The notes under the pieces are model-generated. The model worked only from the letters and a program-made list of their open reading frames with translations. It had not been told where the DNA came from and did no database searches. Made by a program: the position numbers and the translations under genes. Below, piece after piece: positions 8,128 through 16,735 of a stretch of DNA of 64,000 bases (positions within the stretch are counted from its first letter, which is position 1; the number at the start of each line of letters is the position of its first letter). This stretch comes from an uncultured Ruminococcus sp. (GTDB lineage Bacteria > Bacillota > Clostridia > Oscillospirales > Acutalibacteraceae), in the NCBI GenBank assembly GCA_958403905.1, contig CATXZD010000009.1, positions 1 through 64,000 on the forward strand, given 5' to 3'.

Positions 8128-8153
8128 AAGATTTTTCGACATTGAAAAATCTT
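8128..8153 (-). terminator. spoIVB terminator containing a Spo0A box
   Basis: Arms aagatttttc / gaaaaatctt (8128-8137 and 8144-8153), followed on the minus strand by a T-rich run. TGTCGAA, the 0A-box core, reads on the minus strand at 8135-8141, spanning the loop and one arm. Confidence 0.7.
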
Positions 8154-8165
8154 CAATATATTGGG

Positions 8166-9182
8166 TTATTCGCTATATTTCGTCACCATATTTTGTACCG
8201 TCACTCCATAACCCTCTGAGGGATTGTTCAGAAAAACGTGTGTTACGGCACCTACGAGCTTTCCATCTTGAATAATCGGACTTCCGCTCATACCTTGCAC
8301 TATACCTCCGCAATAATCCATCAATTTCTCATCTGTAATTTTAATTACAAAATTTTCATTTGATTCGGGATTAAGACTTACTATTCTCTTAATTTCTATC
8401 GAATAATACTTAGGTTCTTCACCTTCAATAGTTGTATATAGTTTGGCACTTCCTGCTTTTATATCGTGGTTGTCTGCAATTTCAATTCTTCTTTTATTAT
8501 TAGAAAAATTGTCAGAAATTGTTCCGTAAACTCCTATTTCAGTGTTTTTTATAAGATAACCAATTGTGCTGTGGGTGAAATAACCATTCAAACTTCCTGC
8601 TTTACCGCAACTGCTCTTTGATATACCGTTAATATTAGCATGAACAGCTTCTCCTGTGCCGAGCGGCAAAAGCAGGGAAGTGTCATTGTCACAAATTCCG
8701 TGTCCAAGTGCTGCAAAGTAATTTTTGTCAGCGTCATAATAAGTGATGGTACCTATTCCGGCACAGCTATCTCTTACCCATGCACCGATAAGATACATTC
8801 CTACAGTGTTTCTCTTTGGAGTAATACTTTTAGTCTCCTCTTTTCCTTCTCTTTCAATTGTGAGAGTAACGGTTTTACCGTTTGAATTTTCTGCTGCTTC
8901 CTGCAAAGCCTCATTTGTACATATGGCTTCTCCGTCAACTTTTTTAATAATGTCATTTACTTTTAATCCGCCTTCTTTTGCAGGGCAGATATATTTGCTT
9001 CCGTCATAATAACTTTCAAGATTAATAACTACTACTCCGTTATTATAAAATTTAACACCAAATGGCTGTCCTCCAAGATAAACACACTGATTTTCACTTT
9101 CTGAAACTGCTGTTATTTGCGAAAATCCAATTAAAATTGCTCCTGACAAGGCAACTGATAATATTTTTTTAAATTTTTTCAA
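8166..9182 (-). CDS. spoIVB: SpoIVB peptidase (sigma-K checkpoint signalling protease)
   Basis: A 338-aa S55 serine protease secreted from the forespore into the intermembrane space, where it triggers SpoIVFB-dependent pro-sigma-K activation. Seen: an N-terminal signal/anchor helix (residues ~5-25), a PDZ domain (~40-120: KEGGLKVNDIIKKVDG), the catalytic His in YFAALGHGI, and the catalytic Ser in the C-terminal GMSGSPI, followed by LVGAVTHVF. The start is TTG 9182 after AAGGTGAT; no better ATG exists. It is shorter than B. subtilis SpoIVB (~426 aa), mainly before the PDZ domain. The likely partner pair SpoIVFA-like/SpoIVFB is at 22283-23237. Confidence 0.95.
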   Translation of the reverse strand: MKKFKKILSVALSGAILIGFSQITAVSESENQCVYLGGQPFGVKFYNNGVVVINLESYYDGSKYICPAKEGGLKVNDIIKKVDGEAICTNEALQEAAENSNGKTVTLTIEREGKEETKSITPKRNTVGMYLIGAWVRDSCAGIGTITYYDADKNYFAALGHGICDNDTSLLLPLGTGEAVHANINGISKSSCGKAGSLNGYFTHSTIGYLIKNTEIGVYGTISDNFSNNKRRIEIADNHDIKAGSAKLYTTIEGEEPKYYSIEIKRIVSLNPESNENFVIKITDEKLMDYCGGIVQGMSGSPIIQDGKLVGAVTHVFLNNPSEGYGVTVQNMVTKYSE

Positions 9183-9354
9183 AAAATCACCTTCTTTCCG
9201 TTGCCTTTATTATCTTTTGCATTTATAATATAAGTTAAAACGTGTTTTAAAATATTAAAATTATATTTGGAATTTTTCTTTTTATCTTTTTGATAAAACC
9301 GTGATATTTTCAAATAATTTTCATAAAATAAATAATTTTCATTTTGAGGTGTAT

Positions 9355-11697
9355 ATGTCAGAAACTTTAAATGGACTTAATGGTTTGTGTGAAGAAGAGG
9401 TAAAGCAGCGAGTAAATGACGGTAAGGTAAATATTTCTTCTAATTTAAAAACTAAATCAATCAAACGTATTTTTTACGATAACATTTGCACATTGTTTAA
9501 TGCAATAAATGTTGTGCTTTTTATTGCGCTTTTAGTTGTCGGCTCCTATAAGAATATGCTTTTTATGGGAATCGTACTTGCAAACATAACTATTGGTATC
9601 GTGCAGGAAATACGTTCAAAAATTTGCGTCGATAGATTAACTATACTTTCTGAGAAAAAGGTAAGCGTTCTTCGCAACGGAAAAATAATTGAAATTAGTA
9701 AAGAAGAAATTGTTCTTGACGATATTCTTGTGCTTTCACGAGGCAGTCAAATCCCTGCAGATTGCATAGTATGCAAAGGAGAATGTAAGGCTAACGAAAG
9801 TCTTCTTACGGGCGAATCCAATTTAATTTTAAAGAAAGAAAACGACGAGCTTCTTTCAGGAAGCTTTATTGCGTCAGGTAAGTGCTTTGCAAAGGTTAAT
9901 AAAGTAGGTGCTGATTGCTACGTTGCAAAAATTAATAATGAAGCCAAATATATTAAAAAAGTAAATTCGCAAATTCTTAAATCTTTTAATTTTATAATTA
10001 AGTTATGTACTTTTATAATTTTTCCAATTGGTATATTATTCTTTTTCCGTCAGTTCGGTATTCAGGGAGGAGATATTCAGGGGACTGTTGTAAGTGCTGT
10101 TGCAGCAATTGACGGAATGATTCCCAAAGGAATGGTATTACTTACAAGCACTGTTCTTGCAGTATCCGTAATAAGAATGTCTTCTAAAAAAGTTCTTGTG
10201 CAGGAAATGTACAGCATAGAATCTCTTGCAAGAGTAGATGTTCTTTGTCTTGATAAAACAGGAACCTTAACAACAGATAAAATGAGCGTAACTGATGTAA
10301 TTTATTTTGATTCCGATGAAAACGAAACTAAAACAGCACTTTCGTCAATTTTTTCTGCATCTGATGAAATTAACGCAACGCTTTATGCAATCAAGGATTT
10401 CACAGGTGACACAGAGGGTATGAATTGTTGCAAGTTTGTTTCGTTTTCTTCCGAAACAAAGTGGTCTGGCGGTACATTTTGTAATGGAAAATCCTATGTT
10501 ATAGGTGCGGCAGAATTTGTTTTTCAAGACAGAAATAAATACAAAGCAGTTTTTGATGAAATTGAAAAAATCAGTCAGACCGTTCGTATACTTGTGCTTG
10601 CATCGTCGGATTGTTCAATATCGGAATCTGAAATTCCGCAAAATCTTGTCCCAATGGCAATAATTCTAATTAAAGATATTTTGCGTGATAACGTAAATGA
10701 AACGGTAAATTATTTTAAAGATCAGGGAGTAACACTAAAGGTTATTTCAGGCGACAGCGTTAAGACCGTAAAAAACATAGCCATAGATACTGGGATAGAG
10801 GGCGCTGAAAATGCTGTTGATATGACAACGATTACAACCGATGATGAGCTTTTTGAAGCGGCTGAAAAGTACAACGTATTCGGCAGAGTTACACCAATTC
10901 AGAAGAAAAAACTTGTTATTGCATTAAAAAATCACGGCCATTCGGTAGCAATGACAGGCGACGGTGTAAACGATGTCCTTGCACTTAAAGAAGCCGATTG
11001 TTCCGTTGCAATGGCATCGGGAAGTGATGCTGCAAGAAATGTATCTCAGCTTGTGCTTGTAAACAATGACTTTGCGTCAATGCCCGATGTTGTTGCAGAG
11101 GGACGACGAACAATCAATAACCTCGAACGCAGTTCATCGCTGTATATGGTAAAAACTATCTATTCGGTAATTCTTTCTATTTTCTTTATATTTTTTCATA
11201 TGCAGTATCCTTTTCAACCGATTCAGCTTACATTAATTGGAGCATTTACAGTAGGAATACCTTCATTTGTACTTGCATTACAGCCGAACAAAAACATAAT
11301 CAAAGGCAATTTTACATTTAATATAATTGCAAGAGCTCTTCCTGCAACAATTTGCGTAATTACAAACATAATTTCAGCAGCAATTGTCTGCAAGATTATT
11401 GCTTTGCCAACTCCGGAATTTTCAACAATCTGCGTTTACACAACAGCAATTTCCTGTATGTTGCTTGTAATAAGATTGTCCTTACCAATAAATGCTTTGC
11501 GTGCAGTTATGCTTGTTGTGTGTACATCGGGCATAGTATTAGGAAGCGTTATATTCGGTCAGTTCTTTTCGTTGGTTTCATTAAGCTTTGAGGGAATTAT
11601 ATTGCTTACGATTTTAATATCAGCTACAATAGTTATTTTCAATATTCTTTATAATATTTCGCAGAACTTTATTAAAAAATATAAAAGCAGAGGTTAA
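9355..11697 (+). CDS. Cation-translocating P-type ATPase (CtpE-like)
   Basis: A 780-aa ATP-driven membrane cation pump. Seen in order: A-domain LLTGES, M4 PKGMVLLTS, phosphorylation site DKTGTLTTD, hinge motif GDGVNDVLALKEAD, and a C-terminal block of about six membrane helices. The M4 motif lacks the PEGL of SERCA-type and the CPC of heavy-metal pumps; it resembles mycobacterial CtpE (Ca uptake). The ion is therefore uncertain, with Ca or another divalent metal likely. Start ATG 9355 follows GAGGTG; an upstream in-frame GTG (9301) has no RBS. cysK follows five bases later, so the two are probably co-transcribed. Confidence 0.9.
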   Translation: MSETLNGLNGLCEEEVKQRVNDGKVNISSNLKTKSIKRIFYDNICTLFNAINVVLFIALLVVGSYKNMLFMGIVLANITIGIVQEIRSKICVDRLTILSEKKVSVLRNGKIIEISKEEIVLDDILVLSRGSQIPADCIVCKGECKANESLLTGESNLILKKENDELLSGSFIASGKCFAKVNKVGADCYVAKINNEAKYIKKVNSQILKSFNFIIKLCTFIIFPIGILFFFRQFGIQGGDIQGTVVSAVAAIDGMIPKGMVLLTSTVLAVSVIRMSSKKVLVQEMYSIESLARVDVLCLDKTGTLTTDKMSVTDVIYFDSDENETKTALSSIFSASDEINATLYAIKDFTGDTEGMNCCKFVSFSSETKWSGGTFCNGKSYVIGAAEFVFQDRNKYKAVFDEIEKISQTVRILVLASSDCSISESEIPQNLVPMAIILIKDILRDNVNETVNYFKDQGVTLKVISGDSVKTVKNIAIDTGIEGAENAVDMTTITTDDELFEAAEKYNVFGRVTPIQKKKLVIALKNHGHSVAMTGDGVNDVLALKEADCSVAMASGSDAARNVSQLVLVNNDFASMPDVVAEGRRTINNLERSSSLYMVKTIYSVILSIFFIFFHMQYPFQPIQLTLIGAFTVGIPSFVLALQPNKNIIKGNFTFNIIARALPATICVITNIISAAIVCKIIALPTPEFSTICVYTTAISCMLLVIRLSLPINALRAVMLVVCTSGIVLGSVIFGQFFSLVSLSFEGIILLTILISATIVIFNILYNISQNFIKKYKSRG

Positions 11698-11702
11698 ATT
11701 AA

Positions 11703-12635
11703 ATGATATATGATAATATTTTAGATGCGGTCGGACACACTCCTATAGTAAGACTAAATAATATGGTCGATGACGACAGTGCGGAAATTCTTGTAAAATT
11801 CGAGGGACTTAATGTTGGCGGTTCAATCAAGACAAGAACTGCATATAATATGATATTACAGGCAGAAAAAGAGGGCAGAATACATAAAGACACAATAATT
11901 GTCGAACCCACAAGCGGCAATCAGGGTATAGGTCTTGCACTTGTCGGAGCAGTAAGAGGATATAAAACAATCATTATTATGCCCGATTCCGTAAGTGAGG
12001 AGCGCAGAAAGCTTGTTCGTCATTACGGCGCAGATGTTATTTTGATTCACGACAACGGAAATATTGGCAAATGCATTGACGAGTGTTTGCAGACAGCAAT
12101 AAAAATGTCAGAAGAGAATCCGAATGTTTTTGTTCCTCAGCAGTTTGAAAATGAAAATAATCCTCTTGCACACCGCCACCATACAGCCCTTGAAATTATG
12201 GAGCAGGTGGGAGGACCAATAGACGGTTTTTGTTCAGGAGTCGGTACAGGCGGTACAATTACCGGAATAGGTGAAGTATTAAAAGCACAGTATCCAAACA
12301 TTACTATCTGGGCAGTTGAGCCTGAAAATGCTGCTATTCTGTCAGGAGGCACTATCGGCACACATCTGCAAATGGGAATAGGCGACGGTGTAATTCCACA
12401 AGTGTTGAATACTAAAATATATGAAGATATTTGTATAGTTACAGATGATGAGGCAATCCGGACTTCAAAGGATTTAGCAAGAAAAGAGGGACTTATGTGC
12501 GGTATTTCAAGCGGAACAAATGTAGCTGCCGCAATAAAGCTTGCCAAAAAGTTGGGTAGAGGAAAGACTGTTGTAACCGTACTTCCCGATACTGCCGAAA
12601 GGTACTTTTCAACCCCGCTATTTGAAAACGAATAA
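11703..12635 (+). CDS. cysK: Cysteine synthase (O-acetylserine sulfhydrylase)
   Basis: A 310-aa PLP enzyme making cysteine from O-acetylserine and sulfide. Seen: the PLP Lys in GGSIKTRTAYNM (SIKxR, as in CysK), the substrate loop TSGNQGIGLA, the phosphate-binding GTGGTITG, and C-terminal CGISSGTN. TSGNQGI rather than TSGNTGI is a small variation. It is five bases downstream of the ATPase gene and 29 bases upstream of the CCA-adding enzyme gene, in one direction. Confidence 0.95.
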   Translation: MIYDNILDAVGHTPIVRLNNMVDDDSAEILVKFEGLNVGGSIKTRTAYNMILQAEKEGRIHKDTIIVEPTSGNQGIGLALVGAVRGYKTIIIMPDSVSEERRKLVRHYGADVILIHDNGNIGKCIDECLQTAIKMSEENPNVFVPQQFENENNPLAHRHHTALEIMEQVGGPIDGFCSGVGTGGTITGIGEVLKAQYPNITIWAVEPENAAILSGGTIGTHLQMGIGDGVIPQVLNTKIYEDICIVTDDEAIRTSKDLARKEGLMCGISSGTNVAAAIKLAKKLGRGKTVVTVLPDTAERYFSTPLFENE

Positions 12636-12664
12636 TTCTAAGTTAGAAGATAAGGTGATATATT

Positions 12665-14005
12665 TTGAACATAGTATTGCCGAAGAACGTAAAAACAATA
12701 ATAAAAATTTTAAATACACATAATTATGAAGCATTTATAGTCGGCGGATGTGTTCGTGATTCAGTAATCGGACTTACACCGCACGACTGGGATATTTGCA
12801 CTAACGCAAAGCCCGAAGAAATAAAGAAATGCTTTGAAAATTTTAACACCTTTGATTCAGGAATAAAACATGGTACAATTTCCATTGTCCTTGACGGTGA
12901 AGTTTTTGAAGTTACAACGTACCGAATTGACGGAGCATATTCCGACAACCGACGTCCTGACAGCGTAATCTTTACATCTGATATAACTCAAGACCTTGCC
13001 CGACGTGATTTTACGATAAACGCAATGGCATATAACGAGCAAAGCGGTTTGATTGACCCGTATGACGGAAGAAACGATTTGTCTGATAAGATAATCAAAT
13101 GCGTTGGAAATCCAGATTTTCGCTTTAATGAAGATGCTTTACGAATAATTCGTGCGCTGCGTTTTGCTTCTGTTTATAACTTTGAGATTGATTATGAAAC
13201 GGCAAAATCAATCCATAAAAACGCTGATTTGCTTAATAATATAGCCGTTGAACGGATTTCAGTCGAGTTAAATAAGCTGTTGTCAGGATATGGCGCAGAA
13301 CAAATTTTGAACAATTATCGTGATGTTATTGCTGTTTTCATTCCTGAAATTAAGCCTATGTTTGATTATAATCAGCACACAAAGCACCATAATCGTGATT
13401 TATGGCATCATACAACATATGCTGTTAAGTCAATTGGTAACACACCTTTGCTTAGAATGTCAATGTTGCTCCATGATATAGGCAAGCCGAAAGCCTGCAA
13501 GCGTGACGAGGATGGAACGTGTCACTTTAAAGGTCATCCGAAATACAGCGCTGAAATGGCTGAAACTATACTTCGCAGACTCAAATACTCTAATGATTTC
13601 ATAGAAACCTGCATAACACTTATAAAATATCACGATGTTCGTTTCAGCGGTTCAAAACGCCAGTTAAGGCACGTTATGAGTGCAATTGGGGATAAGAATG
13701 TCGAGCTTTTATTAAAAATTCAGCGAGCAGATATTATGGCACAGTCGGATTACAAGCACAAGGAAAAACTTGAAAAGCTTGATCTTGCCTGTCAAACTTA
13801 CAAAGAAATTTTAGCTGATAAAGATTGCTTTACCTTAAAGCAGCTGAAAATAAATGGAAATGATATTAAAAATCTCGGTTTAAGCGAGGGTATTAAAATC
13901 GGCAAAATTTTGAAAATACTTTTGGGTCTTGTAATTGAGGATAAGATTGAGAATGAAAAATTCGCCCTTATCAAAAAGGCGGAGGAAATAAGAGATGAAA
14001 TATGA
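12665..14005 (+). CDS. cca: CCA tRNA nucleotidyltransferase with HD domain
   Basis: A 446-aa class II nucleotidyltransferase that adds or repairs the 3'-CCA of tRNAs. Seen: the head-domain motif GGCVRDSVIG, the catalytic DWDICT, RRDFTINAMAY and the E-D-A-L-R-I-I-R-A-L motif, then an HD domain (MLLHDIGKP, KYHD) in the middle. The HD domain is typical of this clostridial subfamily. Start TTG 12665 is after AAGGTGAT, the same RBS/TTG layout as spoIVB and the 22283 gene. The last bases overlap the GNAT gene. Confidence 0.93.
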   Translation: MNIVLPKNVKTIIKILNTHNYEAFIVGGCVRDSVIGLTPHDWDICTNAKPEEIKKCFENFNTFDSGIKHGTISIVLDGEVFEVTTYRIDGAYSDNRRPDSVIFTSDITQDLARRDFTINAMAYNEQSGLIDPYDGRNDLSDKIIKCVGNPDFRFNEDALRIIRALRFASVYNFEIDYETAKSIHKNADLLNNIAVERISVELNKLLSGYGAEQILNNYRDVIAVFIPEIKPMFDYNQHTKHHNRDLWHHTTYAVKSIGNTPLLRMSMLLHDIGKPKACKRDEDGTCHFKGHPKYSAEMAETILRRLKYSNDFIETCITLIKYHDVRFSGSKRQLRHVMSAIGDKNVELLLKIQRADIMAQSDYKHKEKLEKLDLACQTYKEILADKDCFTLKQLKINGNDIKNLGLSEGIKIGKILKILLGLVIEDKIENEKFALIKKAEEIRDEI

Positions 14006-14415
14006 TGAATTTTAAAGTGACGAACACGCTTTCCGAAGATGAAAAGATGATTCGTGAAATGGTATTTATCAAAGAGCAGAAATTTGAAATTGAATTTGAT
14101 GATATAGACAACATTGCAACTCATATTGTGATGTATCTTGATAATAAACCTGTCGGTTGTTGCCGTCTATACAAATCGAATAGCGAATATCATATCGGAA
14201 GAATTGCCGTTTTGAAGCCGTACAGGGGAAAGGGCTTCGGTGAAAAAATCCTGCTTCAAGCCGAAAAGGTTGCAAAAGAATCAGGTGCAGAACGTATAAA
14301 ACTTTCCGCACAGGTGAGAGCGTCGGGTTTTTATGAAAAGCTCGGTTATAAAAAATACGGTAAAATATATTTTGACGAATATTGTGAGCATATCGCAATG
14401 AAAAAAGACATATAA
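14002..14415 (+). CDS. GNAT-family N-acetyltransferase
   Basis: A 137-aa single-domain acetyltransferase. Seen: the acetyl-CoA loop RGKGFGEKIL in motif A, HIGRIAVLKPYRG before it, and FYEKLGYKKYG near the C-terminus. It resembles the YjcF/ElaA-like small GNATs of unknown substrate. ATG 14002 overlaps the stop of the cca gene (ATGA), implying coupled translation. Confidence 0.88.
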   Translation: MMNFKVTNTLSEDEKMIREMVFIKEQKFEIEFDDIDNIATHIVMYLDNKPVGCCRLYKSNSEYHIGRIAVLKPYRGKGFGEKILLQAEKVAKESGAERIKLSAQVRASGFYEKLGYKKYGKIYFDEYCEHIAMKKDI

Positions 14416-14495
14416 ATCTGAATTTACAGCAACAGCCAGTTGCTTGAATTTATAGCATAGCAGTATTATAATTTTTACAAGGTGGTGATTATTAA

Positions 14496-14933
14496 ATGGA
14501 AACAAAGGATATTATACTCGAACTCCGAACTAAAAAAGGTATTTCTCAAGAGGAACTTGCAGAAAAAATATATGTAACCCGACAGGCAGTATCTCGATGG
14601 GAAAATGGCGAAACAATCCCGAATACGGAAACACTAAAACTGCTTTCAACTTTTTTTGATGTTTCAATCAATACATTATTAGGTGCTCCGAGACAACTTA
14701 TATGTCAATGCTGTGGTATGCCGCTTGAGGATGCTACAATAAGCAAAGAGCCGAACGGTGAATTTAATGAGGAATATTGCAAGTGGTGTTATAGTGACGG
14801 CGACTTCAAATATAGCAGTAAGGAACAGCTTATTGATTTTTGTGTAGAACATATGGCAAATGAAAATTGGCCTGCTGAACAGGTTCGTGCACATATGGAA
14901 GCGGTTGTTCCAAAACTAAATCATTGGAAATAA
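14496..14933 (+). CDS. XRE regulator fused to a zinc-ribbon domain
   Basis: A 145-aa protein with an N-terminal HTH_3 domain (residues ~5-60: LRTKKGISQEELAEKIYVTRQAVSRWENGE) and a C-terminal Zn_ribbon_2-like domain (~68-145). The second part has CQCCGMPL and CKWC, which can hold one metal ion, and ends in the HMEAVVPKLNHW tail seen in this family. Probably a transcription factor whose second half senses a metal or small molecule; the target is unknown. RBS AAGGTGGTGA precedes ATG 14496. It stands alone. Confidence 0.88.
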   Translation: METKDIILELRTKKGISQEELAEKIYVTRQAVSRWENGETIPNTETLKLLSTFFDVSINTLLGAPRQLICQCCGMPLEDATISKEPNGEFNEEYCKWCYSDGDFKYSSKEQLIDFCVEHMANENWPAEQVRAHMEAVVPKLNHWK

Positions 14934-14996
14934 GACTGATATTGTTTCAAAGTAAATTGCTCAATAAATTCCAGCATATAATTTGATTTTGTCTTT

Positions 14997-15035
14997 AATA
15001 AAGCGTCAAGGATCACAAATCCTTGACGCTTTATT
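14997..15035. terminator. Bidirectional terminator between the XRE gene and malic enzyme
   Basis: Perfect 17-bp stem aataaagcgtcaaggat / atccttgacgctttatt with loop cacaa; serves convergent genes. Confidence 0.9.
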
Positions 15036-15049
15036 TATCATATGAATTT

Positions 15050-16222
15050 TTAAATTCTTGCAACGCCTGTCTTTTCAGCCGCTTCCTTAACAGCATTTGC
15101 TACGGCTTTGCCGATTCTTTTGTCAAATGCCTGCGGAAGAATGTATTCGGGTGTTAATTCATCATCACCAACGAGAGAAGCTATTGCATAAGAAGCTGCA
15201 ACTTTCATTTCCTCGTTAATTTCACTTGCCCTGCAATCAAGCGCACCTCTGAAAATTCCGGGGAAAGCAAGCACGTTGTTAATCTGATTCGGAAAATCGC
15301 TTCTGCCTGTACCAACAACAGCTGCTCCTGCTTCCTTTGCAACGTCCGGCATAATTTCGGGAGTAGGATTAGCCATAGAGAAGATAACAGGCTTTTCAGC
15401 CATAGACTTTACCATTTCCTTACTTACAATATTCGGTGCAGAAACTCCGATAAATACGTCGGCACCTTTCATTGCATCAGCAAGCGTGCCTGTTTTCTTT
15501 TCACGGTTTGTAATTGTTGCCATATATTTGTGAACTTCGCTTAGACTATCGTCACCCTCACAGATAATACCGTTAATATCGCAGAGTGTAATATTTTTTG
15601 CACCCATATTGAAAAGGTGATTTGTAATTGCAATTCCCGCTGAGCCTGCGCCGTTTACAACAATATTAGCTGTTTCAATATTTTTTTCGACAATTTTAAG
15701 AGCGTTTAAAAGACCTGCCGCAACTATAACGGCAGTTCCGTGCTGGTCATCGTGAAAGACGGGAATATCACACTTCTCTTTGAGCTTTTTCTCAATTTCA
15801 AAACATCTCGGAGCTGCAATATCCTCAAGATTAATTCCACCGAAAGAACCGCTGATAAGGTATATTGTGTTTACAATCTCGTCAACATCTTTGCTTCTAA
15901 CGCAGATGGGAAACGCGTCAACATCAGCAAATTCCTTGAACAGCGCACACTTTCCCTCCATAACAGGCATTCCTGCTTCAGGGCCGATATCGCCGAGACC
16001 AAGCACTGCTGTACCGTCTGTAATTACGGCAACAAGATTGTTTCTTCTTGTAAGTTCAAAAGACTTTTCATAATTCTTTTGAATTTCAAGACAAGGTTCT
16101 GCAACACCGGGAGTGTAGGCAAGTGAAAGGTCATCTGAGTTTGAAATTGAAACTCTTGATACAACTTCAATTTTTCCGTTCCATTCATAGTGCTTTTTAA
16201 GAGATTCTTTTCTAATATCCAT
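15050..16222 (-). CDS. NAD(P)-dependent malic enzyme
   Basis: A 390-aa enzyme decarboxylating malate to pyruvate with reduction of NAD(P). Seen: SLAYTPGVAEPC near residue 40, VITDGTAVLGLGDIGPEAGMPVMEG, the metal-binding FHDDQHGTA, and the Rossmann loop NGAGSAGIA. The length is that of the short bacterial MaeB core without the phosphotransacetylase tail. Start ATG 16222 is after AGAAGGAGT; an upstream in-frame ATG (16240) overlaps that RBS. Its promoter diverges from that of rnpB. Confidence 0.94.
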   Translation of the reverse strand: MDIRKESLKKHYEWNGKIEVVSRVSISNSDDLSLAYTPGVAEPCLEIQKNYEKSFELTRRNNLVAVITDGTAVLGLGDIGPEAGMPVMEGKCALFKEFADVDAFPICVRSKDVDEIVNTIYLISGSFGGINLEDIAAPRCFEIEKKLKEKCDIPVFHDDQHGTAVIVAAGLLNALKIVEKNIETANIVVNGAGSAGIAITNHLFNMGAKNITLCDINGIICEGDDSLSEVHKYMATITNREKKTGTLADAMKGADVFIGVSAPNIVSKEMVKSMAEKPVIFSMANPTPEIMPDVAKEAGAAVVGTGRSDFPNQINNVLAFPGIFRGALDCRASEINEEMKVAASYAIASLVGDDELTPEYILPQAFDKRIGKAVANAVKEAAEKTGVARI

Positions 16223-16264
16223 AAAAATACTCCTTCTCATATTTTTTACATAACAAACAAATAA

Positions 16265-16293
16265 ATTATATACTTAAATTCGCTATATATCAA
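16265..16293 (-). promoter_or_regulatory. Promoter of malic enzyme
   Basis: Minus strand TTGATA (16288-16293), 17-bp spacer, TATAAT (16265-16270). Confidence 0.7.
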
Positions 16294-16311
16294 GCTATTT
16301 GCTGAAAATTA

Positions 16312-16340
16312 TTGACTTTTAGCTTTATTTATTTTATTAT
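16312..16340 (+). promoter_or_regulatory. Promoter of rnpB
   Basis: TTGACT (16312-16317), 17-bp spacer, TATTAT (16335-16340); predicted start about 16347, the first base of helix P1. Confidence 0.7.
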
Positions 16341-16346
16341 AATTAA

Positions 16347-16692
16347 TGCGAGTGCGTTGAACAGCTGCGAGCAAAGTCCGAAAGGCTTTGTGCGAGGAAA
16401 GTCCGGGCTTCACAGAGCAAAAATAACGGCTAACGGCCGCCGGAGGCGACTCCAGGGATAGTGCAACAGAAAATTACCGCCGTTTTTTCGGTAAGGATGG
16501 AAAGGTGAGGTAAGAGCTCACCGGAGGCAGGGAAATCTGTCTGCCGTGTAAACCCTATTTGAAGCAACACCGTGGTAGGACATATACGCTTGCTCGGCGT
16601 GTCCTTAGGAGGTGGCATTGAGCAGTTTCGGTAACGAGCTGCCAAGATAGATGGCTGTTCACGACAGAACCCGGCTTACAGACGCAGTCGCA
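16347..16692 (+). ncRNA. rnpB: RNase P RNA (bacterial type)
   Basis: Catalytic RNA that removes tRNA 5' leaders. Seen: conserved blocks GAGGAAAGTCCGGGCT (16393 on), AGGGATAGTGCAACAGAAA, GGTAAGAGCTCACCGG, TAAACCC, and the 3' block AGATAGATGGCTGTTC with GACAGAACCCGGCTTACAG. P1 closes by tgcgagtgcgt at the 5' end with acgcagtcgca at 16682-16692. Order and sequence fit class A rather than the B type of Bacillus, though I did not fold the full RNA. Ends are accurate to a few bases. Confidence 0.95.
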
Positions 16693-16693
16693 C

Positions 16694-16735
16694 AAAAGCA
16701 CCTTGTAACTTGATTTGGTTACAGGGTGCTTTTGT
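16694..16735 (+). terminator. rnpB terminator
   Basis: Stem aaaagcaccttgtaac / ggttacagggtgctttt followed by gttt; may also serve the convergent gene at 16736. Confidence 0.9.
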
